Below, one piece after another: positions 18,483-27,526 of a stretch of DNA of 64,000 nt. The notes below the pieces were generated by a model, which was not told the origin of the DNA, searched no databases, and saw only the letters and a program-made list of their open reading frames with translations. Source of the DNA: Alphaproteobacteria bacterium. Lineage in GTDB: Bacteria; Pseudomonadota; Alphaproteobacteria; TMED109. The stretch is taken from NCBI GenBank assembly GCA_030828505.1, contig JAURCJ010000001.1, forward strand, positions 62,001 to 126,000, written 5' to 3'. The stretch's first letter is position 1; each line of letters begins with the position of its first letter. Position numbers and translations under genes: made by a program.

Positions 18483-19004
18483 TTATCCTATTTTAATAGT
18501 AGTTTCATCTAAAAAAACATAAGGAGGTATTTCTAAATTAGTAGGAGCTGGCCCCTTTCTAATTCTACCTGAGGTGTCATAATGAGAACCATGACATGGA
18601 CAGAACCATCCCCCATATTCTCCCTCCTGACCTAAAGGAACGCAGCCAAGATGAGTACAAACTCCTATCATGACTAAATATTTTGAATTTTTAGCTCTAT
18701 CTTCATCTGGTTGCGGATCTTTTAATGCGTTAAGATCTATATCATTAGCCTTAGAAATTTCTTCTTCTGTTCTATATCTAATAAATAATGGCTTGCCTCT
18801 CCAAAGTACACTAATAGACTGGCCAGGTTGTAAAGGTTCTAGATCAACTTCCACAGTAGCTAATGCTAATACATCAGCAGATGGATTCATTTGATCTATC
18901 AAAGGCCACCCTGCTGCTGCTATACCAGTTGCGACAGTAACTCCTGAAGTTATATGAATAAAATCTCTTCTAGTTTTTTTTTCATCAGTTGGATTATTTT
19001 TCAA
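18483..19004 (-). CDS. petA: Rieske iron-sulfur subunit of the bc1 complex
   Basis: This 173-residue protein begins with a twin-arginine-like signal ([13 protein letters not shown]) and a membrane anchor (about 18-35). The 2Fe-2S cluster ligands are Cys116 and His118 (CTHLGC) with Cys135 and His138 (CPCHGSH). Cys121 and Cys137 form the stabilising disulfide. The domain takes electrons from ubiquinol and gives them to cytochrome c1. First gene of the operon, divergent from hemF across 200 nt. Confidence 0.96.
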   Translation of the reverse strand: MKNNPTDEKKTRRDFIHITSGVTVATGIAAAGWPLIDQMNPSADVLALATVEVDLEPLQPGQSISVLWRGKPLFIRYRTEEEISKANDIDLNALKDPQPDEDRAKNSKYLVMIGVCTHLGCVPLGQEGEYGGWFCPCHGSHYDTSGRIRKGPAPTNLEIPPYVFLDETTIKIG

Positions 19005-19075
19005 TTTATTTACCTCTATTAATAAAAATAAAAAAATATTTATCTATAATTTTGAAAGAACTCTCATTTATAATT

Positions 19076-19204
19076 TTGACATTTTTATAAATTAAATTAA
19101 ATTATGTACTTACTACAGATTAAAATATTATTAGACAAGCTTTTTTCAAGCTAAATTTTTAATTTAAATTATGGATATAAATTTACCATTATATATAGTG
19201 CCCT
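19076..19204 (+). promoter_or_regulatory. Possible hemF promoter/leader in the petA-hemF divergent gap
   Basis: A consensus TTGACA occurs at 19076-19081 with A+T-rich candidate -10 hexamers (TTAAAT about 16 nt on). This would leave a leader of about 95 nt before the hemF ATG. The leader holds a short AAGCT-type inverted repeat near 19137-19152. No FNR-type palindrome was found. The base composition makes chance matches likely. Confidence 0.25.
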
Positions 19205-20086
19205 ATGAATAAAAATAAAAGTAATTATGATCAATATAAATTTATAGAGAAAAATTTTTTTAATCTCAGAGATCAAATTTGCTTAGAATTTGAAAATATA
19301 GAAAATAGTTTACTAAATTCTTCAAATAATAATTTAAAGCCTGGTAAATTTAAGAAAAAATCATGGAAAAGAAAAGCAGACAAAGGTTTTACTCAAGGTG
19401 GAGGCGGAGTAATGTCTTTAATGTACGGAAGAGTTTTTGAAAAAGTAGGTGTTAATATTTCTACTGTAATGGGATCTTTTTCTGAAGAAATGAAAAATAA
19501 AATACCTGGCGCTAAATCTAACCCAAATTTTTATGCAACTGGAATTTCCTTAGTTGCTCATATGCATTCTCCTTTAATCCCTGCAGCTCATTTTAACACA
19601 AGATTTATTAGGACCACAAAAAATTGGTTTGGTGGAGGAACTGATCTTACACCTACTTATGCAAATAAATCGAAGGCTATCAGTAATTTCTTTCATAACA
19701 GCTTAAAAAAAACGTGCGATAATTATAATCCGTTATACTATCCTAAGTATAAAAAATGGTGTGATGAATATTTTTACCTGCCCCATAGAAAAGAAAAAAG
19801 AGGATTAGGTGGAATATTTTTTGATTATCTTGAAGATGATTTTGATAAAGATTATGAATTTGTGAAAGATATTGGTCAGACTTTTATAAAAACTTATTCT
19901 AAAATAGTATCTGATAAAATTAATTTATCTTGGACTAAAAAACAAAAAATGGATCAACTCTTTAAAAGAGGGCGTTATGTAGAGTTTAACTTGCTCTATG
20001 ATAGAGGAACTGCATTTGGACTAAAAACTGAAGGCAATATTGATGCTATATTTATGTCATTGCCTCCCCAAGTTTCCTGGAAATAA
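19205..20086 (+). CDS. hemF: Oxygen-dependent coproporphyrinogen III oxidase
   Basis: This 293-residue cytoplasmic enzyme oxidatively decarboxylates coproporphyrinogen III in heme synthesis. Family motifs are QGGGGVMSLMYGRVFEKVGVN (about 64-84), AHMHSPLIPAAHFNTRFI, FGGGTDLTP, FDYLEDDF and, near the end, RGRYVEFNLLYDRGTAFGL with LPPQVSW. The O2-dependent form fits the aerobic aa3/bc1 respiratory chain encoded here. It is divergent from petABC. Confidence 0.96.
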   Translation: MNKNKSNYDQYKFIEKNFFNLRDQICLEFENIENSLLNSSNNNLKPGKFKKKSWKRKADKGFTQGGGGVMSLMYGRVFEKVGVNISTVMGSFSEEMKNKIPGAKSNPNFYATGISLVAHMHSPLIPAAHFNTRFIRTTKNWFGGGTDLTPTYANKSKAISNFFHNSLKKTCDNYNPLYYPKYKKWCDEYFYLPHRKEKRGLGGIFFDYLEDDFDKDYEFVKDIGQTFIKTYSKIVSDKINLSWTKKQKMDQLFKRGRYVEFNLLYDRGTAFGLKTEGNIDAIFMSLPPQVSWK

Positions 20087-20117
20087 AAATTTAAAAAATC
20101 TTAATAATTTATAACAT

Positions 20118-21371
20118 TTAATTGTCAAAGTTTTTAATTTTATCTAAACATTCACTATATGATGGTTTGCAATCATTTAATATCCACCAATCTCTGATAT
20201 GGTTTAGAACCTGACCAACTTCTTTCCCTTCTTTTAAGCCTTTTTTAATCAAATCTTTCCCAGAAATAGGAAATTTAGGGGGAGGTTTATTAAAAGCGTT
20301 CTTTAAATCGTTTTTTATACTAATATCATTTATTATTAATATATCCTTAAAATCCATAACTTCTAATTCTCCATAATCAAGCCAAAGGTTAATTATAGTA
20401 ATTTTATTTATTTTTTTTATATTTAATAGCCAATCTATATTTCTTATTAATAATCTTTTATCTTCCCTAGATAATTTAAATTTTTTTATAACTAATGATA
20501 TTATATTATTTTTATTAGTTTCTTTTTGTTCTATGGAAGTTATTAAAAAAGAAACATAAATTACAAAAGGATAATTCAATCTATCTTTATAATTTATTAA
20601 CTTAGCTAAAATATTTTTTAACAAACTTTTATTTAACTGATAATTATCAATTAATACAGGAATAAATATATTAGTTAAAACATCATTTTTTATTATTTTA
20701 TCAAGAATATTAATAGCATTTTTACTTAATAAAATTTTATTAAATTCTAATAATAATCTTTCAGCAGATAATAAATTAAGATTTTTTGCTAACAAAATAC
20801 TCGCATCCATTGAAGCTTTATCAATATTATCTAAGTATCTTGATAAAAACCTAAAATATCTTAAAAGTCTTAGGTAATCTTCTTTTATTCTTTTACTGGG
20901 TTCTCCAATATATCTTAGCTTTTTATTTTCTAAATCTTTAAAACCCTTACCTGTAAAATCTAATATTGATCCATATTCATCAGAATATAAAGCATTAATA
21001 GTAAAATCTCTTCGATTAGCGTCTTCTTCCCATGTGCCACCAAACACAACTTTTGCATGTCTACCGTCTGTAAGAATATCTTTTCTTAAACTAGTTATTT
21101 CATATGATTTATTATCTTTAAATACAGTAATAGTTCCATGCTCTATTCCGGTAGGTTTAACATTAAATCCTGAATCTAATAGAATTTTCATAGCTTCTTC
21201 TGGTAATAACTTTGTTGCAAAATCAATATCATCTACAGGTTCGTCACTAAGCCAATCTCTTACAGCTCCTCCAACAATCATAGTTTTATCTGATCCACCC
21301 AGAGTCTGTAATATCTTAAGGGGAACACCAGAGGACCATGGAGGATTTCTATTTAAATTAACGCTCAACAT
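20118..21371 (-). CDS. cca: CCA tRNA nucleotidyltransferase / poly(A) polymerase family
   Basis: This 417-residue class II nucleotidyltransferase has the head motif GGAVRDWLSDEPVDDIDFAT (about 37-56), with the catalytic DxD in DIDFA, then KPTGIEHGTITVF, RRDFTINALYSD (about 115-126) and the RNA-binding RIKEDYLRLLRYFRF. It adds or repairs the CCA end of tRNAs. The start overlaps the preceding DUF6111 gene by 14 nt. Poly(A) polymerase activity cannot be excluded from sequence alone. Confidence 0.9.
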   Translation of the reverse strand: MLSVNLNRNPPWSSGVPLKILQTLGGSDKTMIVGGAVRDWLSDEPVDDIDFATKLLPEEAMKILLDSGFNVKPTGIEHGTITVFKDNKSYEITSLRKDILTDGRHAKVVFGGTWEEDANRRDFTINALYSDEYGSILDFTGKGFKDLENKKLRYIGEPSKRIKEDYLRLLRYFRFLSRYLDNIDKASMDASILLAKNLNLLSAERLLLEFNKILLSKNAINILDKIIKNDVLTNIFIPVLIDNYQLNKSLLKNILAKLINYKDRLNYPFVIYVSFLITSIEQKETNKNNIISLVIKKFKLSREDKRLLIRNIDWLLNIKKINKITIINLWLDYGELEVMDFKDILIINDISIKNDLKNAFNKPPPKFPISGKDLIKKGLKEGKEVGQVLNHIRDWWILNDCKPSYSECLDKIKNFDN

Positions 21372-21621
21372 GACCAGGTTCTATTCCATCTTCTGTAAGC
21401 TTTGGAGGTACATATTTACCGCCTGGCTCTTCACCAAATTGAATAAACCTAAATGAGACTAAAATTATTCCAAATACTATTATAGCAATGATAATAAAAA
21501 TAAACCAAGGAGCTTTTTGGGTACCATTTTCATTCTTACTTTTTCTAGTAAATAAAAACCATAACAAAAGTAATAATAAAAATATTATTATTGGTAAGAA
21601 TCTGATAATAAATACACTCAT
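21358..21621 (-). CDS. DUF6111-like small membrane protein
   Basis: This 87-residue protein has two transmembrane helices (about 5-24 and 39-60) and a conserved hydrophilic tail, GGKYVPPKLTEDGIEPGHVE. Such proteins (DUF6111) are encoded just upstream of, and overlapping, the CCA-adding enzyme in many alphaproteobacteria. The function is unknown. The 14-nt overlap with cca suggests translational coupling. Confidence 0.75.
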   Translation of the reverse strand: MSVFIIRFLPIIIFLLLLLLWFLFTRKSKNENGTQKAPWFIFIIIAIIVFGIILVSFRFIQFGEEPGGKYVPPKLTEDGIEPGHVER

Positions 21622-21646
21622 TTAATGTTTCCTTTATATTTTTATT

Positions 21647-22255
21647 CTAATATAATTTCATTATTTCGCAAAAATTAACAATCATTCTTGCTGTAGATCC
21701 CCATATTCTTTTATCTTTCCAATTATATTCATAATATGAATAATTCTTACCTTTATACTCTGCATTTTTTCTATTTAGATTATTTTTATCCAAAAAAAAG
21801 TCTAATGGAACCTCAAAAATATCTGCAACTTCTGACGCTTGAATTTTAGGTATAAAATTATTACTCACAGAACCAATTATTGGTGTTACTTTATAATTTG
21901 TTCCCGTAATACATTGATCTATTTGCCCTAAAACTTTTATATCCGTATTTTGAATACCAATTTCTTCAAAAGCCTCTCTTTTAGCACAGCTTATTATACT
22001 GTTATCATTTTTATCAAGTTTTCCACCAGGAAAACAAACCTGCCCAGGATGTGACCCTACACTTTTAGACCTTGTAGTTAAAATTACGTTAATTTTTTCT
22101 TTTTTTTCAATTAACGGAAACAAAACTGCTGCAATTTTATATTTTTTTTTGTCAGTAAATTCAGTTTTATTTTTATAACTTAATGACATATCAGCTATTA
22201 GTAATTCTTCTCTATGCAAAAGTGTTTTTTCAATTTTTAAATAAAAATTATTCAA
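21647..22255 (-). CDS. Nudix hydrolase, CoA pyrophosphatase-like (NudL type)
   Basis: This 202-residue Nudix protein has the motif VILTTRSKSVGSHPGQVCFPGGKLD, which marks the CoA-pyrophosphatase subgroup. It is followed by the Nudix box ending CAKREAFEEIGI, whose Glu residues bind Mg2+. It probably hydrolyses CoA or a related dinucleotide to 3',5'-ADP and phosphopantetheine. It overlaps the DUF1285 gene by 8 nt, and DUF1285-Nudix-DUF6111-cca is a recurring alphaproteobacterial cluster. Confidence 0.85.
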   Translation of the reverse strand: MNNFYLKIEKTLLHREELLIADMSLSYKNKTEFTDKKKYKIAAVLFPLIEKKEKINVILTTRSKSVGSHPGQVCFPGGKLDKNDNSIISCAKREAFEEIGIQNTDIKVLGQIDQCITGTNYKVTPIIGSVSNNFIPKIQASEVADIFEVPLDFFLDKNNLNRKNAEYKGKNYSYYEYNWKDKRIWGSTARMIVNFCEIMKLY

Positions 22256-22760
22256 AGTTATAATCCAAGTTTAAATACTCTTCTCTTAAAGAAGGTTCAT
22301 CAAATATAAAAAAATCTTTTCCGCTACATATACCATAGTGTGATATATTTTTAATTTTTTTCACTACCAATAAATCTACCAATTGGTAATAAATAGTCCT
22401 CGATAGTTTTGCTATTAAACCTTTTTTTACCAAAACATAAGGAAGTAATTCATTAGAATTATATTTTTGTTCTAGCCATATGGGGTTATTTTTACAAAGC
22501 ATAAACTCATAATCAACGTTTGTCTTGAAGTAAATATATGAAAAATTATCTTTATGTTTTAAATGCATTTCTTTTATAATATAAGGCGCATCTATTACTT
22601 TAACCAGAACATCTTCTACAGGAGTTCTTAAATGAAAAGTATTATTCTCATCCCTAACAAGAATAGTAGAAAAAAGTTTAACCATTGAGTGACGAGTAAT
22701 TTTAGATTTTTGATAATACCAATCACCATTCTGGTCTATTAAAAAGGGAGCTTCATTCAT
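22248..22760 (-). CDS. DUF1285 domain protein
   Basis: This 170-residue soluble protein opens with FLIDQNGDWYYQKSKITRHSMVKLFSTILVRDE, followed by FHLRTPVEDVLVKVIDAPYI, the hallmark segments of DUF1285. No catalytic motif is evident and the family has no established role. It is first in the minus-strand run that continues with the Nudix hydrolase (8-nt overlap), DUF6111 and cca. It is divergent from the MoxR module across 125 nt. Confidence 0.85.
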   Translation of the reverse strand: MNEAPFLIDQNGDWYYQKSKITRHSMVKLFSTILVRDENNTFHLRTPVEDVLVKVIDAPYIIKEMHLKHKDNFSYIYFKTNVDYEFMLCKNNPIWLEQKYNSNELLPYVLVKKGLIAKLSRTIYYQLVDLLVVKKIKNISHYGICSGKDFFIFDEPSLREEYLNLDYNFE

Positions 22761-22885
22761 AATAAATATCTAGCTAAAACTACAAAAAAAATCTATTATA
22801 TAATTTTTAATTTAATTTCATCTGAAACTATGATAACAACCGTATACTAACATAGTCTTTTTTATACATATCAGGATAGTTCATA

Positions 22886-23875
22886 ATGGTAAAAAAATCA
22901 TCGAAAGAAATTAAAGCAATAGAAAAACTTAATATTGATCTAGCTAAAGTCAGAAACCATGTAAAAGAAATTATTTTTGGTCAAGATGAGGTGATAGATA
23001 AAATCATTATTTCATTACTATCAGGAGGACATACACTTTTAGTAGGTCTTCCTGGATTAGCAAAAACCAGATTAGTAAGAAGCTTAGGAACAATTATGGG
23101 TTTAACGAGAAAAAGAATTCAATTTACCCCCGACCTTATGCCTACTGATATTTTAGGATCAGAAATTTTAGAGGAATCAATAAAAGGGAAAAGAGGGTTT
23201 AAATTCATAGAAGGTCCTGTTTTTTCTCAATTTCTGCTTGCCGATGAAATAAATAGAGCCAGTCCTCGAACACAATCAGCATTACTTCAAGCTATGCAAG
23301 AAAGAAGAGTTACTATAGCAGGCAAAAATTATGATTTACCTGAACCATTCCATGTTTTAGCCACACAGAACCCTATAGAGCAAGAAGGAACATATCCTTT
23401 ACCAGAAGCTCAATTAGATAGATTTTTAATGCAGGTCAATATTACTTATGCAAATAAAGAAGCAGAGAAACAAATGCTAATTGCTACAACTGGTATAGAA
23501 GAAATAAAGCCTAAGAAATTAATTACAGCTAAGCAGTTAATTACAGCTCAAAATTTAATCAGATCAATTCCAGTTGGAGAGCAGGTTATAGAAGCTATTT
23601 TAACTTTAGTTACAAGCGCGAGACCTGAAACGTCAAAAATAAAATCAGTAAAAAATAGTTTAGCATGGGGACCAGGCCCTAGATCCAGTCAGGCTATGAT
23701 GATTGCTTGTAGATCAAGAGCTGTGTTACAAGGAAGGCTGTCTCCTTCGGTAGATGACGTTATAGCTTTAGCTGAACCTATTTTAAAACATAGAATGAAT
23801 CTTAATTATTCTGCTAGAGCAGATGGTAATTCTCTTAATAAAATTATAGATGAATTAACTAAACTTCTAAAATAA
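22886..23875 (+). CDS. MoxR-family AAA+ ATPase
   Basis: This 329-residue protein has Walker A in LVGLPGLAKTRLV, Walker B in LLADEINRASPRTQSALLQAMQERRVT, and sensor 1 in LATQNPIEQEGTYPLPEAQLDRF. A C-terminal lid domain includes WGPGPRSSQAMM. MoxR ATPases act as chaperones that activate partner proteins, usually with DUF58 and VWA proteins encoded next door, as here. Its start follows AGGATAG. It heads a four-gene plus-strand module (22886-29566). Confidence 0.93.
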   Translation: MVKKSSKEIKAIEKLNIDLAKVRNHVKEIIFGQDEVIDKIIISLLSGGHTLLVGLPGLAKTRLVRSLGTIMGLTRKRIQFTPDLMPTDILGSEILEESIKGKRGFKFIEGPVFSQFLLADEINRASPRTQSALLQAMQERRVTIAGKNYDLPEPFHVLATQNPIEQEGTYPLPEAQLDRFLMQVNITYANKEAEKQMLIATTGIEEIKPKKLITAKQLITAQNLIRSIPVGEQVIEAILTLVTSARPETSKIKSVKNSLAWGPGPRSSQAMMIACRSRAVLQGRLSPSVDDVIALAEPILKHRMNLNYSARADGNSLNKIIDELTKLLK

Positions 23876-23889
23876 GCTAGTAATAAAAT

Positions 23890-24765
23890 ATGCGATTAAA
23901 AGCTGAAGAATTATCAAGTCAAATTGCCACCTTATATATTAAAGCTGATAGAATAGCTAATACTATTTGGGAAGGTTTGCATAATCGAAATAAAGATGGG
24001 GTAGGAGATAATTTTTGGCAATTTAGAAAATATGAATATGGGGACTCTGCACACTTAATAGATTGGAAAAAAACTGCGAAATCCAATGAAACATTTATTC
24101 AAGAAAAAGAATTACAAACTCTTCAAAACTTTTTTATATGGAGAGATACTTCCAAATCAATGAATTTTAGCTCCTCAGATACTATTGACACAAAAAAAGA
24201 TCGAGCAAATTTATTTACATTAGCTTTAACTATAATTTTGTCTAAATCTGGAGAAAATATTGCCTTAAACGGAATTAATTCAAAATTATTAAAGGGTAAG
24301 GAGGCAATAAGCTTTATTTCAAATCAAATTACTAAAGAAGTTAAAGGTAGTTATAAATCAATTCCAAATCTTAACGATATTAAAAACAATTCTAATGTAA
24401 TATTAATTGGCGATTTTTTAAATAATATAAAAGAAAATGAAAAAACTATTAAGGAGTTATCTAATAGAGGTATAAACGGGATATTAATTCATATATTAGA
24501 TCCAGCTGAAATTGACTTTCCTTATAATGGTAGGATAAATTTTAATGGTCTTGAGGGGGAAAAAAATATACTTATAGGGAAAGCTGAGTCGGTCCGCAGT
24601 AATTATAAAAAAGCGTTAAAAGTACATATTGAAAAATTGAATAAACTAGCTAATTCATATTCCTGGAAATATTTCATAGACACTTCAAATGAAGAACCGA
24701 GTGCTTCATTAAATAAAATATGCAACTTAATGACTAATTCTAATAAATTAGTATTAGGGTCATAA
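23890..24765 (+). CDS. DUF58 domain protein
   Basis: This 291-residue protein has the DUF58 core DNFWQFRKYEYGDSAHLIDWKKTAK (about 38-62), which merges into a VWA-like fold with FIWRDTSKSMNF (about 89-100) resembling a MIDAS DxSxS region. DUF58 proteins are the standard partners of MoxR ATPases and may be chaperone clients or adaptors for the membrane proteins that follow. Only 2 nt separate it from the next gene. Confidence 0.88.
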   Translation: MRLKAEELSSQIATLYIKADRIANTIWEGLHNRNKDGVGDNFWQFRKYEYGDSAHLIDWKKTAKSNETFIQEKELQTLQNFFIWRDTSKSMNFSSSDTIDTKKDRANLFTLALTIILSKSGENIALNGINSKLLKGKEAISFISNQITKEVKGSYKSIPNLNDIKNNSNVILIGDFLNNIKENEKTIKELSNRGINGILIHILDPAEIDFPYNGRINFNGLEGEKNILIGKAESVRSNYKKALKVHIEKLNKLANSYSWKYFIDTSNEEPSASLNKICNLMTNSNKLVLGS

Positions 24766-24767
24766 AT

Positions 24768-27521
24768 ATGTCTTTTTTATTAGCATTGTCATTTGGTAAC
24801 CCTCTAGCATTATGGGCCCTGCTTTCTATTCCTGGTGTTTGGTTGCTACTAAAAATATATCCACCAGCACCAAAAATAATTTATTTTCCTGCTATGCGGT
24901 TTTTAAATAATATTAATAATGAGGAAGAAACTGCAGGCAATACTCCTTTATGGCTGTTATTATTTAGAATTTTTTTGGTTATAATATTAATATTAGCTTT
25001 TTCACAACCAGTTTATAATGCTAAACCGAAATTTTTAAATGATAACCCCTTATTATTAATTATTGATAATGGTTGGTCATCCTCAATTAATTGGGAAAAA
25101 AGAAAAGAAAATTTATTAGAATATATAGATAGAGCTGAACAACAAAAAATACCAATAATAGTTCTCCCTACCGCTCCCAAAAATAACTTATTAGAAGATA
25201 AATTATTACTCTTAGATGCGGCAGGTGCTAAATCTTATGTAGAACTTTTAACGCCTAATCCATGGCCATCAGATTATAAATTACTTATCAAGAAAATAGA
25301 GAATTTACCTAAAAGTAAAGATTATAATATTGTTTGGTTGTGGGATGGCATTGATCATGAAAATGATGATAGCTCCCAAATATTTTCTAAAAAATTAGAG
25401 GACATTGGCCACCTAAATATTATTGATTTTTTAAATAACTCTCCTGTAAAAATAATAAAAAATGTAAGCAATACTTCTAATAACAATTTATTAATAGAAA
25501 TTCAGAGAAATGTTGGTTCAGTTGAAGAAACAATATTTATAAGAGCAAATGGTAATAATGGTAAACTACTTAATAGAAAAAAAGTTTCTTTTAAAGAAAA
25601 TGAGAGAATTATTAATACTGATTTTTTAATACCAAATGAATTAAGAAAGGAATTAATAACTATCTCAATTGAAAACACTAATAACGCGGGAGCAGTTTAT
25701 TTATTTGATGAAAAATGGAGAAAGAGAAATGTTGGTATTTATGGTGATAAAGAAACTTTTAGGACTCAGCCGCTTCTATCTCCCGCTTATTATTTAGATA
25801 GAGCCATTAATTCTTTTCACAAAGTTGAAATTTCTCAAATAGAAGAACTTATCCAAAACCAATTGTCTGTAATAATTTTACCAGGTGTTGGTACTCTGGC
25901 GGATGAAGTCAACTTAAAATTAAAAAATTGGATTAAGAATGGGGGAATATTAATTAGATTTGCAGGACCAAACTTGGAAGGATCAAATACTGATTTACTT
26001 CCAGTAAAATTAAGATCTGTTGATTCTAGATCATTTGGTGGTGCTTTAAGTTGGTCTAAACCGGTAACTATTAAAAACTTCCCTAAAGGTTCCCCATTGT
26101 TCGGAATTAATATAGATAGTGATATTCTCATCGAAAAACAAGTTATAGCAGAACCATCCTCAGATTTAATTTCTAAAACATGGGCTACACTTGAGGATGG
26201 AACGCCACTTATTACTGGGGAAAAATATGAAAAAGGATGGAACGTTTTTTTTCATATAACTGCTAACGCAGATTGGTCAAATTTGCCCTTAACAGCTACT
26301 TTTGTAGAAATATTGGATAAAATCATTAATATGGCATCAGGAACTATGGATAATTCAGATAATATTCCGTTACCACCATATAGTGTATTAGATGGGTTTG
26401 GAAGGTTAGTTGAACCCTCCAACGACGCTCTTCCTACAAATTTTATTAGCGAAAATGTAATACCTTCTTCTGGACATGCCCCTGGTTTTTATGGAAATGA
26501 ATTATTTATGAGATCACTTAACTTAGGGAATTCATTAGAATCATTATCACCTCAAAAAATAACATTCTCAGATGAAACAATTATTGAAGACTTTTACTCC
26601 AAAAATACATTTGAATTTAAATCATATTTATTAGTTTTATTATTAATTTTAGTATTTTTAGATTATTTCATAAGTCTAAATATTAGAGGAAAAATTAATA
26701 TAAATAAAATGTTTGGTTTAACAAAATTAATCATTCTATTATCAATTTTTCAGATATCTCTTAACTCAAATATAGCTGAAGCTGAAAGTAAAACATCTGC
26801 TTTAGAAACACATTTAGCATATATTCTAACACTTGATGAGGAAATAGATGCCACCTCTTATTTAGGTTTAACAGAACTAACAAAGGTTTTAAAAGAAAGG
26901 ACGTCTGTTGAAGCAGGTCCTCCCATAGCCATAAATATTACTAAAGATGATATTTCTTTCTATCCATTAGTTTATTGGCCAATTATAGCAAATGATAATA
27001 TCTTAAACGATGAAACCATAAAAAAAATTCAACTTTATATGAAAAATGGTGGTCTAATAATATTTGATACTAGAGATCAAAGTCCTAATAATATAATAAC
27101 TAAAAAAATAAGCCAAGAACAAGCATATTTAAAAGAAATATTAGAATCTTTAGATTTACCTGCTTTGATAGAAGTACCTGATAATCATGTATTAAGAAGA
27201 TCATTTTATTTATTAAATGATCTTCCAGGAAGATATACAGGAGGAAGTGTTTGGGTCGAAGCAACGGCTAGAAACTCTAAAGATGGTGTTTCTTCAATAA
27301 TTATAGGTGGAAATAATTGGGCAGCCGCTTGGGCAAAAGATAATTCTAACAAGCCTATATACACCGTTATACCAGGAGGTGAAAAACAAAGAGAATTTTC
27401 TTATCGTTTTGGCATAAATTTAGTTATGTATGCGATGACAGGTAATTATAAAGCAGACCAAGTGCATATTAAATCTATATTAAAAAGACTTAATAATAAA
27501 AGCCAAAAAAATAGTGAGTAA
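24768..27521 (+). CDS. BatA/DUF4159-domain membrane protein
   Basis: This 917-residue protein starts with a BatA-type N-terminus (about 1-85: two membrane helices around PPAPKIIYFPAMRFL). A long, probably periplasmic region follows, including an amidotransferase-like fold (LSVIILPGVGTLADEVNLKLKNWIKNGGILIRFAG). Two membrane segments lie near 620-670, and a C-terminal DUF4159 domain lies at about 680-905 (FYPLVYWPI...MKNGGLIIFDTRDQ and LPGRYTGGSVWVE). No cysteine nucleophile is visible in the amidotransferase-like part, so it is probably non-catalytic. Large proteins of this build follow moxR-DUF58 in alphaproteobacteria. Function unknown, envelope related by inference. Confidence 0.82.
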   Translation: MSFLLALSFGNPLALWALLSIPGVWLLLKIYPPAPKIIYFPAMRFLNNINNEEETAGNTPLWLLLFRIFLVIILILAFSQPVYNAKPKFLNDNPLLLIIDNGWSSSINWEKRKENLLEYIDRAEQQKIPIIVLPTAPKNNLLEDKLLLLDAAGAKSYVELLTPNPWPSDYKLLIKKIENLPKSKDYNIVWLWDGIDHENDDSSQIFSKKLEDIGHLNIIDFLNNSPVKIIKNVSNTSNNNLLIEIQRNVGSVEETIFIRANGNNGKLLNRKKVSFKENERIINTDFLIPNELRKELITISIENTNNAGAVYLFDEKWRKRNVGIYGDKETFRTQPLLSPAYYLDRAINSFHKVEISQIEELIQNQLSVIILPGVGTLADEVNLKLKNWIKNGGILIRFAGPNLEGSNTDLLPVKLRSVDSRSFGGALSWSKPVTIKNFPKGSPLFGINIDSDILIEKQVIAEPSSDLISKTWATLEDGTPLITGEKYEKGWNVFFHITANADWSNLPLTATFVEILDKIINMASGTMDNSDNIPLPPYSVLDGFGRLVEPSNDALPTNFISENVIPSSGHAPGFYGNELFMRSLNLGNSLESLSPQKITFSDETIIEDFYSKNTFEFKSYLLVLLLILVFLDYFISLNIRGKININKMFGLTKLIILLSIFQISLNSNIAEAESKTSALETHLAYILTLDEEIDATSYLGLTELTKVLKERTSVEAGPPIAINITKDDISFYPLVYWPIIANDNILNDETIKKIQLYMKNGGLIIFDTRDQSPNNIITKKISQEQAYLKEILESLDLPALIEVPDNHVLRRSFYLLNDLPGRYTGGSVWVEATARNSKDGVSSIIIGGNNWAAAWAKDNSNKPIYTVIPGGEKQREFSYRFGINLVMYAMTGNYKADQVHIKSILKRLNNKSQKNSE

Positions 27522-27526
27522 ACATT

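Noticed and set aside
21034-21456. 140-residue plus-strand frame over cca and DUF6111
   Set aside because: It is antisense to two clearly conserved genes and resembles no protein family.
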